64,000 nucleotides of DNA from Bryobacter sp. (lineage in GTDB: Bacteria; Acidobacteriota; Terriglobia; Bryobacterales; Bryobacteraceae), in assembly GCA_022843625.1 (NCBI GenBank), contig JALHNH010000030.1, forward strand, positions 17,625 through 81,624. The letters are read 5' to 3'. Shown here one piece after another: positions 35,030 through 43,754 of the stretch; position 1 is the first letter of the stretch, and the number at the start of each line of letters is the position of its first letter. The notes beneath the pieces are model-generated. The model was not told the origin of the DNA. It searched no databases and saw nothing but the letters and a program-made list of their open reading frames with translations. The translations under genes and the position numbers were made by a program.

Positions 35030-38000
35030 CTAGGGCTCCACAACTCCACTTAACCAACGAGTCGCACTTTGCCTATTGGCCGGGTCAAGCCAGATTGCTT
35101 CAAGTGACATGCTATCAGCCGGAAAGAAGGGATTCCAGGAGCCAAACCATGTTCCGTCTTTGGCCGGTACCAGGGAAATTGCTGAATCTTGAGGAATCAC
35201 CAGGCTCAGCGCGGCTCCTGTTAGTACCTCACCGCACGGGTTGCGCACTGCCACACGGATCAAATGCGTTTCACCGGAGCTAAACCGAAAGGCGGCACCA
35301 GGCTGAAGAAAGCTGAGAACAGGTGCATTAGAGGGGCAATTGCCTGGAGTAGCGCTCATTGCAAAATCTACTTCTACGATCCGCAAGTCTGTTTGGCTTA
35401 AAGCCAAAAGCAAAGAATGCCGGGACCATGGCCCGAGTGCCGATTCCACTGCGGATAGTTCCAGTGTGAATGCGCCATTTGCGGGGATCAATCCTGCTGA
35501 ATTGGAAACTCGCAATTGAGAAGAACTCGTGCGTGCAGAAAAACTTACTGGCGTGTTTGAAAGGTTTCTGAGAACAACAGAGCCATTTGGATTTCTCTGG
35601 CTCAAAGTAACGGCGTGTGTTGAAATTTCTACAGGCGGAACCAATTCGCCAACCCACAACTCTACAGGCAAGCGCAGTGCAACTTTACCGGATGAGTCGT
35701 AGATCTCGACAACCGCTGTATTGAGCCCGGGTTGCAGGCCCGAACTACGAGCAGAAAATCGAATCACATGATTGGGAGCAAGGCTCCCCCGTGGGTGATC
35801 CATCACCAGCCAGGATTGGCCGGCAACGGCTTGCATGGAAGTTGATGTTGCCGAAGCAGAGCGAAAGTTGACAGAAAAAGATGAAGATAGGGACGCGGTA
35901 TGGGAAGCGTTAAGTTTGATCACAGAAACTGAGGCTTCAATGCTGGCAACCGGCCCTGCAGGAACAACCATCCGCTGCTCCTGACCGGTCGCAAGATTTC
36001 TGATGGCAAGACCAGATTCGCGCTGTGGCAGAGATAAGCCCGGTCGTCGATCCAGCCACACCAGGAATGACTCTGGTGCAAGGATTTCGCCTCTGTTCTC
36101 ACTCAAAATGAATTGTTGAATCCCAGTGCTGTCCAAGCTGACAGTAAATGGAATTTGGGGAGTATGCGCTTGTAACAAAACACCCCATGCGCCACCCGGT
36201 CCAGGAAAAATATCGGTTGACCATTCCGCTGGCTGGGCGTCTACTCGTTCCACGCTGACAGGGATCCGGGTTTGGGACGCTGCTTTCAATATGATTTCGC
36301 CATCTGATGTGCCTGGAGGAAGCAGCAACGGATCTACCCAGACTTCGACAAATCCAGGAGTTCTGGAAACCGGACTGGAAACCCGAAGCCATGCAGCGGT
36401 CGATTCAAGTTGAACCGGACTATCCATTGGAAATGAATGAAACTTGACGGTTTGACGAACTGAAATCGAGGAGTTAGCTACCACTCGAAATTCGAGAGTG
36501 GTTGGAAATACCTCCAAACCGCTGGAAATAGTCAGTGTCCATTTTTGAGTGTGCACCTGTCCTGAAGCATCAGAAGCAGTAAAACTCACAACATAGCTGC
36601 CCGCCTGAGTTGGAGTTCCCGTCACAAATAAACCGGACAACGCGAGGCCCGGGGGCAAAACTCCTTCGCTCAAGTGCACCTGATAAGGAGAGGAGCCCCC
36701 AAGAATCTCAAGGCGGCCATTTACCTCGCGGCCTAGAGGCAAAACGGAGGCTAACGTTCCTGGACGTAAAGAGAAGGACTCCTCTACACGAAGCTGGTAA
36801 AACCGACGGGCAGTGGCACCGTTGGCATCTGTGACTTGGATTGTGAAACCAAAGTCACCGGTTCGTTGAGGGGCCCCGGAAATCTCGCCAGTGTTGCTAT
36901 TTAGTTGCATGCCAACCGGGGGGCTCCCATGCAACATCAGATAGCGGAAGGGTGCGGTGCCGCCTCTAATTTTCGGGGTCCATTGATGTACACGGCCGCG
37001 TGAAAAAGGGGGTGAAAAAGAATCGAGCGTTTCGAGCGAAGGATTCACAATCAGAGTGAGGGCCTGCACCGCACTTGATCCGTTTTGATCGCGAACAGAG
37101 ATTTCAAACGCATATTTGCCCTCCTGTGTTGGAGTGCCCACCAGTTCCCGACTTACGAGGTTGACTCCCGGGGGTAGGCTCTCTGGCCCAGAGCCAAGCT
37201 GCCATTCCACAATAGGCAGACTGGAAGCAATTTGGATCTCGAATCGATACGGTGCTGCAGTGGTAGCGTCCGGGAGCCGGCCGTTGCTTTGAAACTGAGG
37301 GCCATCGCCCACAACCAGAAGATGTGAACGAAGGGTGAAGGCTCCAGCCGCATCGCGCAACCTCACCGTGATCGGATAGGAACCCGTCTCGTAAAAGATT
37401 CCTCTCAGCCGACCTGTTTGGGGATTTAATAAGACACCTGGCGGGAGTTGCCCGGCGCTCACTGTCCAGGAATACGGCAAGCTGCCCCCCGTACCCACCA
37501 GCAGCAAATCCATCTCGCCGCTGCGTGAAAACGGGCCGCCCAGATTCGGATTCGCGATAGTCAGCGCGGGATTGACCATCTGAGTTACGAGAGCGGTTGC
37601 CACTGCGCCATTTGCGTCGCTGACTTGGATCGTAAACTGACTGTTGGTAGAAGCGGTAGGAGTGCCGCTCAAGACGCCCGAACTGAAAGTGAGTCCAGAT
37701 GCGAGCAGGCCGGTCATTGACCACGTGAAGGGAGCGGTACCACCTGCAGTCTGGAAGTGAACCAGGACTGGCACCCCAACTGTGGTTGGTGGAAGAGCCG
37801 TGTTCGAGGTGATGTTGAGAGGAGAAATAACCTGAAGGGTAAAGGCTCTGGAGGCAGAGTTGGAGAAGACATCGGCTACCAGCATTGTAAAGCTGCTGCT
37901 TCCCGTTGACACAGGCGTACCGCTGATCAAACCACTGGAAGCCAGACTGAGACCAACCGGCAATGATCCGCTAACGAGGCTGAAGCTAAGAGGCCCGGAG

Positions 38001-39475
38001 CCCCCGCTTGCGCTCACCGTTGCCGAATAAGCCGAACCAATGCTGGCTGAAGGGAGGCTCACTGTTGAGATAACAACTGGAGGGGCACTGACCTGGATCG
38101 AAAACAGTTTCGATGCCGAGTTGCTCGCAGAATCAGTTGCCATGATGGTGAACGAAAAAAGACCTGGAGCCGTCGGCGTACCAGAAATGCTTCCGGTGGA
38201 ACCGAGTGTCAATCCAGCAGGCAGAGAACCGGCGCTAATGCTGAAGGAAATCGCACCCGTTCCGCCCAAAGCGCTAACTGATGCGCTGTAGACCACCCCG
38301 GGCGTCGCGTTTGGAAGGCTTGTCGTCGGAATACTGAGCGCGCCGGCAATCGTGATCGAAAAGGATGCCGTTGCCAGTACTCCATTTGTGTCGGCCCCAG
38401 ACAAAGTGAAGCTAAAACTTCCCGCACTCGTTGGATTGCCTGAAACTGCAGTACCGCCGCCGCTCAAGACGAGTCCTGGCGGCAGCGCGCCGGCACTCAG
38501 GCTTGCCGAAGACAGTGCGCCCGTGAAACTGATCGTTTGTGCGTATGCAGTTCCAGCAATCCCGGCAGGGCTAGCCATCTGAATCGTCGGCAGTGGAGAA
38601 ATCGTATGACTGACCGAACTTGTCGCAGTGGAACCATTGGCATCTGTGAGGGTAACCGAGAAAGATCCAGTCGATGCTGCGCTCGCCGTTCCTGATAACG
38701 CAGCCGAAGTCGAACTGAGTGCAGCCCCGGGAGGCAATGCACCGGCCGTGATGGAATAGCTCAATGGAGCGGTGCCCCCACTCCCGGCAAAAGACCCGCT
38801 ATAGGATTGACCCACTGTTTGCTGAATTGGCGCAGCAGCACTCATACTGACGGCTGGATTGATTGTGATGCTGAAGTTTGCGCTGCCAACATTAGTACCA
38901 GAATCGGTAGCCTGAATTGTAAAGTTGAAAGTTCCGGCTGCACTGGAAGTACCCGTGATCGCTCCGCTGCTGGCCAGATTCAAACCTGCGGGTAGATTGC
39001 CTCCCGAAATAACGTACGTATAACCACTGCCGCTTCCTCCGCTGGCAGAAAGATTTGTTGCAGGAAAAGGCCGGCCGGCCGTGCCTTGTGGAAAAGTCCC
39101 AGCTACGACAACAGGAGACAGGATGTTGAAATTGACCGTCATCGTTACTGCCCCTGGATTGGAATCGGTAAAGGTGTATACACCGGTCCCAGATCCAGGA
39201 TCGGACGGCGTACCCGACACTTGCCAGGTGGCGTTGCCACCGCTACTGGAAGACTTCGAGATGATCAATCCTGGAGGCATCGGCGTGCCTGAAGTGAAAT
39301 TGATATTCGGGTTCAGAAAGACGCTGATCGTGGTGCAACCGGAAAGTACAGTTAGCGGTGTGCCTACGTTTCCGGCGACGCTAACGGTGCATCCTGCGCC
39401 AGAAATTCCCACAACCGGGAGAGGCGCAAGCAAAGCAAGAATCCAGACGCTCGCAAGCGAGAGCTTTCTCGTCAT
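35030..39475 (-). CDS. Large exported putative-Ig (He_PIG) repeat protein
   Basis: A protein of about 1481 residues. A signal (MTRKLSLASVWILALLAPL) is followed by about eleven tandem modules of 75-95 residues with the recurring pattern LPPGLxL-x-GxxxGTPTxxGxFxFTxxxxDxxG, the mark of the putative Ig (He_PIG) family, covering roughly residues 60-1010. The last third lacks these repeats and begins with a BACON-like block (LEVFPTTLEFRVVANSSI), ending in a Cys-containing domain. There is no cell-wall anchor, so it is probably secreted or attached to the outer surface and may bind polysaccharide. The ATG at 39475 was chosen for the signal; a TTG eight codons upstream is also possible. It is divergent from 39567. 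Confidence 0.85.
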   Translation of the reverse strand: MTRKLSLASVWILALLAPLPVVGISGAGCTVSVAGNVGTPLTVLSGCTTISVFLNPNINFTSGTPMPPGLIISKSSSSGGNATWQVSGTPSDPGSGTGVYTFTDSNPGAVTMTVNFNILSPVVVAGTFPQGTAGRPFPATNLSASGGSGSGYTYVISGGNLPAGLNLASSGAITGTSSAAGTFNFTIQATDSGTNVGSANFSITINPAVSMSAAAPIQQTVGQSYSGSFAGSGGTAPLSYSITAGALPPGAALSSTSAALSGTASAASTGSFSVTLTDANGSTATSSVSHTISPLPTIQMASPAGIAGTAYAQTISFTGALSSASLSAGALPPGLVLSGGGTAVSGNPTSAGSFSFTLSGADTNGVLATASFSITIAGALSIPTTSLPNATPGVVYSASVSALGGTGAISFSISAGSLPAGLTLGSTGSISGTPTAPGLFSFTIMATDSASNSASKLFSIQVSAPPVVISTVSLPSASIGSAYSATVSASGGSGPLSFSLVSGSLPVGLSLASSGLISGTPVSTGSSSFTMLVADVFSNSASRAFTLQVISPLNITSNTALPPTTVGVPVLVHFQTAGGTAPFTWSMTGLLASGLTFSSGVLSGTPTASTNSQFTIQVSDANGAVATALVTQMVNPALTIANPNLGGPFSRSGEMDLLLVGTGGSLPYSWTVSAGQLPPGVLLNPQTGRLRGIFYETGSYPITVRLRDAAGAFTLRSHLLVVGDGPQFQSNGRLPDATTAAPYRFEIQIASSLPIVEWQLGSGPESLPPGVNLVSRELVGTPTQEGKYAFEISVRDQNGSSAVQALTLIVNPSLETLDSFSPPFSRGRVHQWTPKIRGGTAPFRYLMLHGSPPVGMQLNSNTGEISGAPQRTGDFGFTIQVTDANGATARRFYQLRVEESFSLRPGTLASVLPLGREVNGRLEILGGSSPYQVHLSEGVLPPGLALSGLFVTGTPTQAGSYVVSFTASDASGQVHTQKWTLTISSGLEVFPTTLEFRVVANSSISVRQTVKFHSFPMDSPVQLESTAAWLRVSSPVSRTPGFVEVWVDPLLLPPGTSDGEIILKAASQTRIPVSVERVDAQPAEWSTDIFPGPGGAWGVLLQAHTPQIPFTVSLDSTGIQQFILSENRGEILAPESFLVWLDRRPGLSLPQRESGLAIRNLATGQEQRMVVPAGPVASIEASVSVIKLNASHTASLSSSFSVNFRSASATSTSMQAVAGQSWLVMDHPRGSLAPNHVIRFSARSSGLQPGLNTAVVEIYDSSGKVALRLPVELWVGELVPPVEISTHAVTLSQRNPNGSVVLRNLSNTPVSFSARTSSSQLRVSNSAGLIPANGAFTLELSAVESALGPWSRHSLLLALSQTDLRIVEVDFAMSATPGNCPSNAPVLSFLQPGAAFRFSSGETHLIRVAVRNPCGEVLTGAALSLVIPQDSAISLVPAKDGTWFGSWNPFFPADSMSLEAIWLDPANRQSATRWLSGVVEP

Positions 39476-39566
39476 CAGCAGAACATATCGGTTCAGCAAC
39501 GGGAAGTATGAGCAAGGAATCTTCTGTTCTGAAACCTCAATGCCTTTAAGGCCGTATCCTTAAGAT

Positions 39567-40718
39567 ATGAGGCGTTTGCTTGTAGCGATTCTGTTTGTTG
39601 CCCTGGGGGCGACGGCGCAGATTAAGTTCACTGTCGAACAACTGGTGAGTTTCGTCAAGAGTTCGGTTCGACTGAAGCATCCCGATGCTCAGGTGGCCAA
39701 CTATTTGAAGAAGGTCGCATTGAGCGAGCAGCTACCGGCAGGCAGGATCGAAGATTTGCTGGCAAGCGGTATGGGGCCCAAAACTTACGATCAGCTCCAG
39801 CTAATGGTTGCCGCGACGGCTTCCCTTCCCGTTGCGAAGGTTGCCGCCCAACCAGCCGAACAGACTATGGCCCAACTGATTCCACCGCCCAGCCCTGCAG
39901 AACAACGCAAGCTGATCGAAGAACTGCGGGAATACTCGCTGAACTACGACAAAACGCTACCAGACTTTTTATGCACCCAAGTCACGCGCCGCTTCTATGA
40001 TCCCTCAGGGTTGGAGTATTGGGTCAGCGCCGATACGATTACCGCCAAGCTCAGCTATTTCCAGCGCAAGGAAGAGAAAAAGGTTCTCTTCGTCAACAAC
40101 CAGTACAAGGACATCGACTGGGAAAAACTGGGTGGGGCCTCGTCCACCGGAGAGTTTGGGGACATGCTTCGTGAGATCTTTGAGCGGGACACAGAAGCCA
40201 CTTTTCAGTGGGAAAGATGGGGCAAGCTCCGCACCAAACGAACGCATGTAATCCGCTATAACGTGCAGCAGGCGAATTCCAAGTGGGCGATTGTTTACGA
40301 AAAATCGATGACCATCCGTCCAGCCTACACGGGTTTGATCTACGCCGACGCCTCGAACGGAATGATCATGCGAGTAACGCTCGAGGCGCTCGACATGCCG
40401 GCCAGCTTTCCGGTTCAGGTGGCACGGAATCAACTGGATTACGACTATACCGTAATCAGTGGCTCGACCTTTCTTTTGCCCCTTCGAGCTGAGGTGAGGA
40501 TGAGAGAAGGCCGGCTGCTCATTCGCAACGATATCGAATTCCGCAATTATCGCAAGTTCGGTGCCGATACCTCAATCACCTTTGATACTCCCGAACCTCT
40601 GGAGTCTGAATTAGTCAACGAGACACCAGTGCGGGACATCCCCAAAGAAGAATCGCCCAAGGGCAATTTGACGCGGGACATCCCCAAGGATAGCGGCGCG
40701 AAGCCGAAGAAGCCCTGA
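39567..40718 (+). CDS. Exported hypothetical protein
   Basis: A 383-residue protein with a Sec signal (about residues 1-18, MRRLLVAILFVALGATAQ). I do not recognise the family. The N-terminal 80 residues are helical (SFVKSSVRLKHPDAQVANYL), the centre is beta-rich with DYDYTVISGSTFLLPLRAEV, reminiscent of outer-membrane-lipoprotein-sorting folds, and the C-terminus has a low-complexity tail with a repeated RDIPKE/RDIPKD unit. It has a 51-base gap to the oxidoreductase that follows in the same direction. Confidence 0.75.
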   Translation: MRRLLVAILFVALGATAQIKFTVEQLVSFVKSSVRLKHPDAQVANYLKKVALSEQLPAGRIEDLLASGMGPKTYDQLQLMVAATASLPVAKVAAQPAEQTMAQLIPPPSPAEQRKLIEELREYSLNYDKTLPDFLCTQVTRRFYDPSGLEYWVSADTITAKLSYFQRKEEKKVLFVNNQYKDIDWEKLGGASSTGEFGDMLREIFERDTEATFQWERWGKLRTKRTHVIRYNVQQANSKWAIVYEKSMTIRPAYTGLIYADASNGMIMRVTLEALDMPASFPVQVARNQLDYDYTVISGSTFLLPLRAEVRMREGRLLIRNDIEFRNYRKFGADTSITFDTPEPLESELVNETPVRDIPKEESPKGNLTRDIPKDSGAKPKKP

Positions 40719-40769
40719 CGATTGAGGGCAAAGCCAATCTTGGATCTTTTCCCGGATGCGGAGCATCCG

Positions 40770-41714
40770 ATGGAGAGCATGAAGGCAGCGCGCATACACC
40801 GCTATGGCGGCAAGGAAGTAGTTGTAGTTGAGCAGGTTGATTCTCCCAAAGCCGAACCATACGAGGTGCTGGTAAGAGTAGTAGCGGCGGGTGTCAACCC
40901 AGTCGATTGGAAGATCCGCGAGGGCTACATGCAACAGGTACTGCCCATCCGGTTTCCCTACACTTTGGGATGCGATTTGGCGGGCATAGTAGAGTCGACC
41001 GGTGCAGGTGTAACGCGCTTTTCGGCCGGAGACAGAGTTTTCGGTTACCCCAGTCTCATGCGATGCGGCGCGTTTGCCGAAGCGGCCACAATCCTTGAAT
41101 CCGAGTTGGCGCACGCGCCGGTGTCGATGGATCTGGAGATGTCAGCCGCACTCCCAGTTGCCTGCATTACCGCTTTTGATGGCCTTTTCACTCACGGGAG
41201 CCTGGAAGCTGGTCAGCGAGTCTTAATCCTTGGAGGATCTGGGGGCGTCGGCTCGGTGGCGATTCAGATGGCAGTAGGAGCGGGAGCTCAGGTCTATGCA
41301 ACAGCATCGGCACGAAACCAGCAGTTGATCACGGGGCTCGGAGCGATCGCCATCGACTATGGATCTCAAGCTACCGCAGACGTCGTTCGGGACGTTGATC
41401 TGATTCTCGATTGTGTTGGTGTAGAAAGTGGCACTTCGGCACTGCCGAGCCTGAAGGCAGGAGGCCGCTACGTCACCACGGTTTATGCCCTGCCTTCGGC
41501 CGAAGTGCTTGCTCAGTTCGGGGCGAAGTCAGCCATGTACGGGATTCAACCTTCGGGTGATCGTCTGCGGGAAATTGCCGCGCTGGTGGATCAGGGGAAA
41601 CTCAGTATGGCGATCGACACAATCTATTCGCTGGATCAGGTGTCAGAGGCCCTGGCGGCAAGCCAGGCAGGACGCACACGAGGTAAACTTCTCATCCGAA
41701 CTTCACCAAATTGA
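40770..41714 (+). CDS. Zinc-free NADP-dependent alcohol dehydrogenase/quinone oxidoreductase
   Basis: A medium-chain dehydrogenase/reductase of about 314 residues. The GroES-like domain has VRVVAAGVNPVDWKIREG and TLGCDLAGIVE; the Rossmann motif is VLILGGSGGVGSVAIQ, the quinone-oxidoreductase form. Cys/His zinc ligands of classic alcohol dehydrogenases are absent. It probably reduces quinones or enones with NADPH. The frame opens at 40722, but the ATG at 40770 has GGAG at 40760-40763 and starts just before the family's KAARIHRYGG block; the ATG at 40779 is also possible. Confidence 0.87.
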   Translation: MESMKAARIHRYGGKEVVVVEQVDSPKAEPYEVLVRVVAAGVNPVDWKIREGYMQQVLPIRFPYTLGCDLAGIVESTGAGVTRFSAGDRVFGYPSLMRCGAFAEAATILESELAHAPVSMDLEMSAALPVACITAFDGLFTHGSLEAGQRVLILGGSGGVGSVAIQMAVGAGAQVYATASARNQQLITGLGAIAIDYGSQATADVVRDVDLILDCVGVESGTSALPSLKAGGRYVTTVYALPSAEVLAQFGAKSAMYGIQPSGDRLREIAALVDQGKLSMAIDTIYSLDQVSEALAASQAGRTRGKLLIRTSPN

Positions 41715-41726
41715 TACATTGCTAAT

Positions 41727-43754
41727 ATGCGTTTTGTTTATCTCGCTCTCTCTTTTTCTTTCGTCGCCTTCAGCCAACAGCGGCCAATGAAGCTCGATGA
41801 TATGCACCGGTTAAAGGCAGTTGGAGATCCCCGCTGTTCCCCCGATGCGAAATGGATTGCCTACACCCTGTCGACTGTGGACGTTGCAGGTGACAAGCGC
41901 GATACAGATGTGTGGATGGCCAGTGTCGATGGCAAAGAGAACTTGCGGGTGACTACATCCACTGAGTCGGAATCGTCTCCCAAATGGAGTCCTGACGGGA
42001 AATATCTGTCCTTCCTTTCCTCTCGTCCCGGTAAGGCCAAGGGTTCTCAGGTTTGGGTAATTGACCGCAGAGGCGGAGAAGCGCAACAGTTCACCGAAAT
42101 CAAAGGAAGACTGAGTTACTACGAGTGGTCGCCTGATTCCACCAAGATGGCCATGATCATTCGTGAAGAAGAAGAAGACAAGAAGGATGAAAAGAAGCCC
42201 GAGGGCGCGGCCAGTGCGGAGAAGCCCAAGCCGATCGTAATCGATCGCTATGCGTTCAAGCGCGATGGGGCCGGGTACATCAATGGTGCCAAACGCAGCC
42301 GAATTTTCATATACGACATTGCTACCAAAAAGACAGAACTGGTCACAACCGAAAACTTCGACGAGACCGCTCCCATCTGGAGCCCCGACGGAAAACTGCT
42401 TGCCTTTACCAGCAACCGCGCGGCCGACGGGGACAGGGTGCCCAACTCGGATATCTGGGTGGTGGAAGCCAAAGCGGGCTCGACTCCCCGTAAACTGACT
42501 CCCTTCACAGGTAGTGACACGCAGCCTGTCTGGAGTGTGGATGGCAAGTCGATCGCCTACCTTACCGGCAGCGAACACAAGATGGGCGAGTACAACATGA
42601 ACCGGCTGGCGATCGTGCCGGTGGATGGCGGGGCACCCCGAATTCTGACCGCCAATTTTGACCGCGGCGTTACGGGCCATCAGTTCACAGCCGATGGCAA
42701 TCAACTGGAATTTCTTGTAGCCGACGACATGAGCATGTATCCGGCCCGGGTGAGTGTGAAGGGTGGTGCCGTCGAGAGGATGGTGGGAGGCAAGCTTGCC
42801 ATGATTGGGATTGACCGTGCGGGTTCTTGCGTCGCGGCGCTGGTATCCACTGACGTTATGCCGCCCGAGCTTCATATGCTCGAAGGCTCAAGTCTCAAGA
42901 AACTGACCTCCCACAATGAGGCTCTTCTCAAGGAGCTGCAGTTGGTAACACCGGAAGAGCTTAAGTTCAAAGGCAAAGACGGCAACGAAGCCCACGGCCT
43001 GCTCTTCAAGCCCGTCGGTTATGTGGAGGGTACGAAGGTGCCTTTTCTGCTGCGGATTCACGGTGGCCCGAATGGTCAGGACCAACATTCGTTCCGTCTC
43101 GAAGAGCAGATCTTTGCCGCTCAAGGCTATGCCGTGTTGAACGTAAACTATCGGGGAAGCAGCGGCCGTGGTCAGCAATACACGGTCAGCATTGCCGGAG
43201 ATTGGGGCAACAAGGAAGTGATCGATCTTCATGCAGGAGTCGATCATGTAGTCAAAATGGGGATCGCGGATCCCGAAAAAATGGGTGTTGGTGGCTGGAG
43301 TTATGGCGGGATTCTCACCAACTACCTGATCGCAAGCGACACTCGATTCAAGGTTGCAACCAGCGGTGCAGGTGTTGCGTTTCCGCTTGCATTCTACGGC
43401 CACGATCAATACATCCGGCAATACGACAACGAGATTGGCCCGCCCTGGCAGAAGGGGCTGGAACCGTGGATCAAGATTTCATACCCGTTCCTTCACGCCG
43501 ACAGGATCAAGACCCCAACCATGTTCCTTGGCGGCGACAAGGACTTCAACGTACCACTGCTCGGCAGCGAGCAGATGTATCAGGCGCTCCGTAACGTCGG
43601 TACAGAATCGCAGTTGATCATCTATCCAGGGGAGAACCACGGCATTGCAAGGCCGAGCTTCCAGCGGGACCGAATGCAGCGCTACCTCGACTGGTACGCC
43701 AGGTTCCTCAAGCCCGCTCCGCCCTCAACAACGTTAAGCGCAGGAAACGAATAA
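41727..43754 (+). CDS. S9 family peptidase (acylaminoacyl-peptidase-like)
   Basis: A 675-residue exported peptidase with a signal at residues 1-16 (FVYLALSFSFVAFS). The N-terminal half is a beta-propeller with WSPDGK repeats (for example SPKWSPDGKYLSFLSSRPG and APIWSPDGKLLAFTSN). The alpha/beta hydrolase domain has the nucleophile block GVGGWSYGGILTNY (about residue 520), Asp near GGDKDFNVP and His in YPGENHGI. The layout matches S9C-type acylaminoacyl peptidases. It ends one base before the GTG start of the next S9 peptidase, so the two are translated as a pair. Confidence 0.92.
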   Translation: MRFVYLALSFSFVAFSQQRPMKLDDMHRLKAVGDPRCSPDAKWIAYTLSTVDVAGDKRDTDVWMASVDGKENLRVTTSTESESSPKWSPDGKYLSFLSSRPGKAKGSQVWVIDRRGGEAQQFTEIKGRLSYYEWSPDSTKMAMIIREEEEDKKDEKKPEGAASAEKPKPIVIDRYAFKRDGAGYINGAKRSRIFIYDIATKKTELVTTENFDETAPIWSPDGKLLAFTSNRAADGDRVPNSDIWVVEAKAGSTPRKLTPFTGSDTQPVWSVDGKSIAYLTGSEHKMGEYNMNRLAIVPVDGGAPRILTANFDRGVTGHQFTADGNQLEFLVADDMSMYPARVSVKGGAVERMVGGKLAMIGIDRAGSCVAALVSTDVMPPELHMLEGSSLKKLTSHNEALLKELQLVTPEELKFKGKDGNEAHGLLFKPVGYVEGTKVPFLLRIHGGPNGQDQHSFRLEEQIFAAQGYAVLNVNYRGSSGRGQQYTVSIAGDWGNKEVIDLHAGVDHVVKMGIADPEKMGVGGWSYGGILTNYLIASDTRFKVATSGAGVAFPLAFYGHDQYIRQYDNEIGPPWQKGLEPWIKISYPFLHADRIKTPTMFLGGDKDFNVPLLGSEQMYQALRNVGTESQLIIYPGENHGIARPSFQRDRMQRYLDWYARFLKPAPPSTTLSAGNE

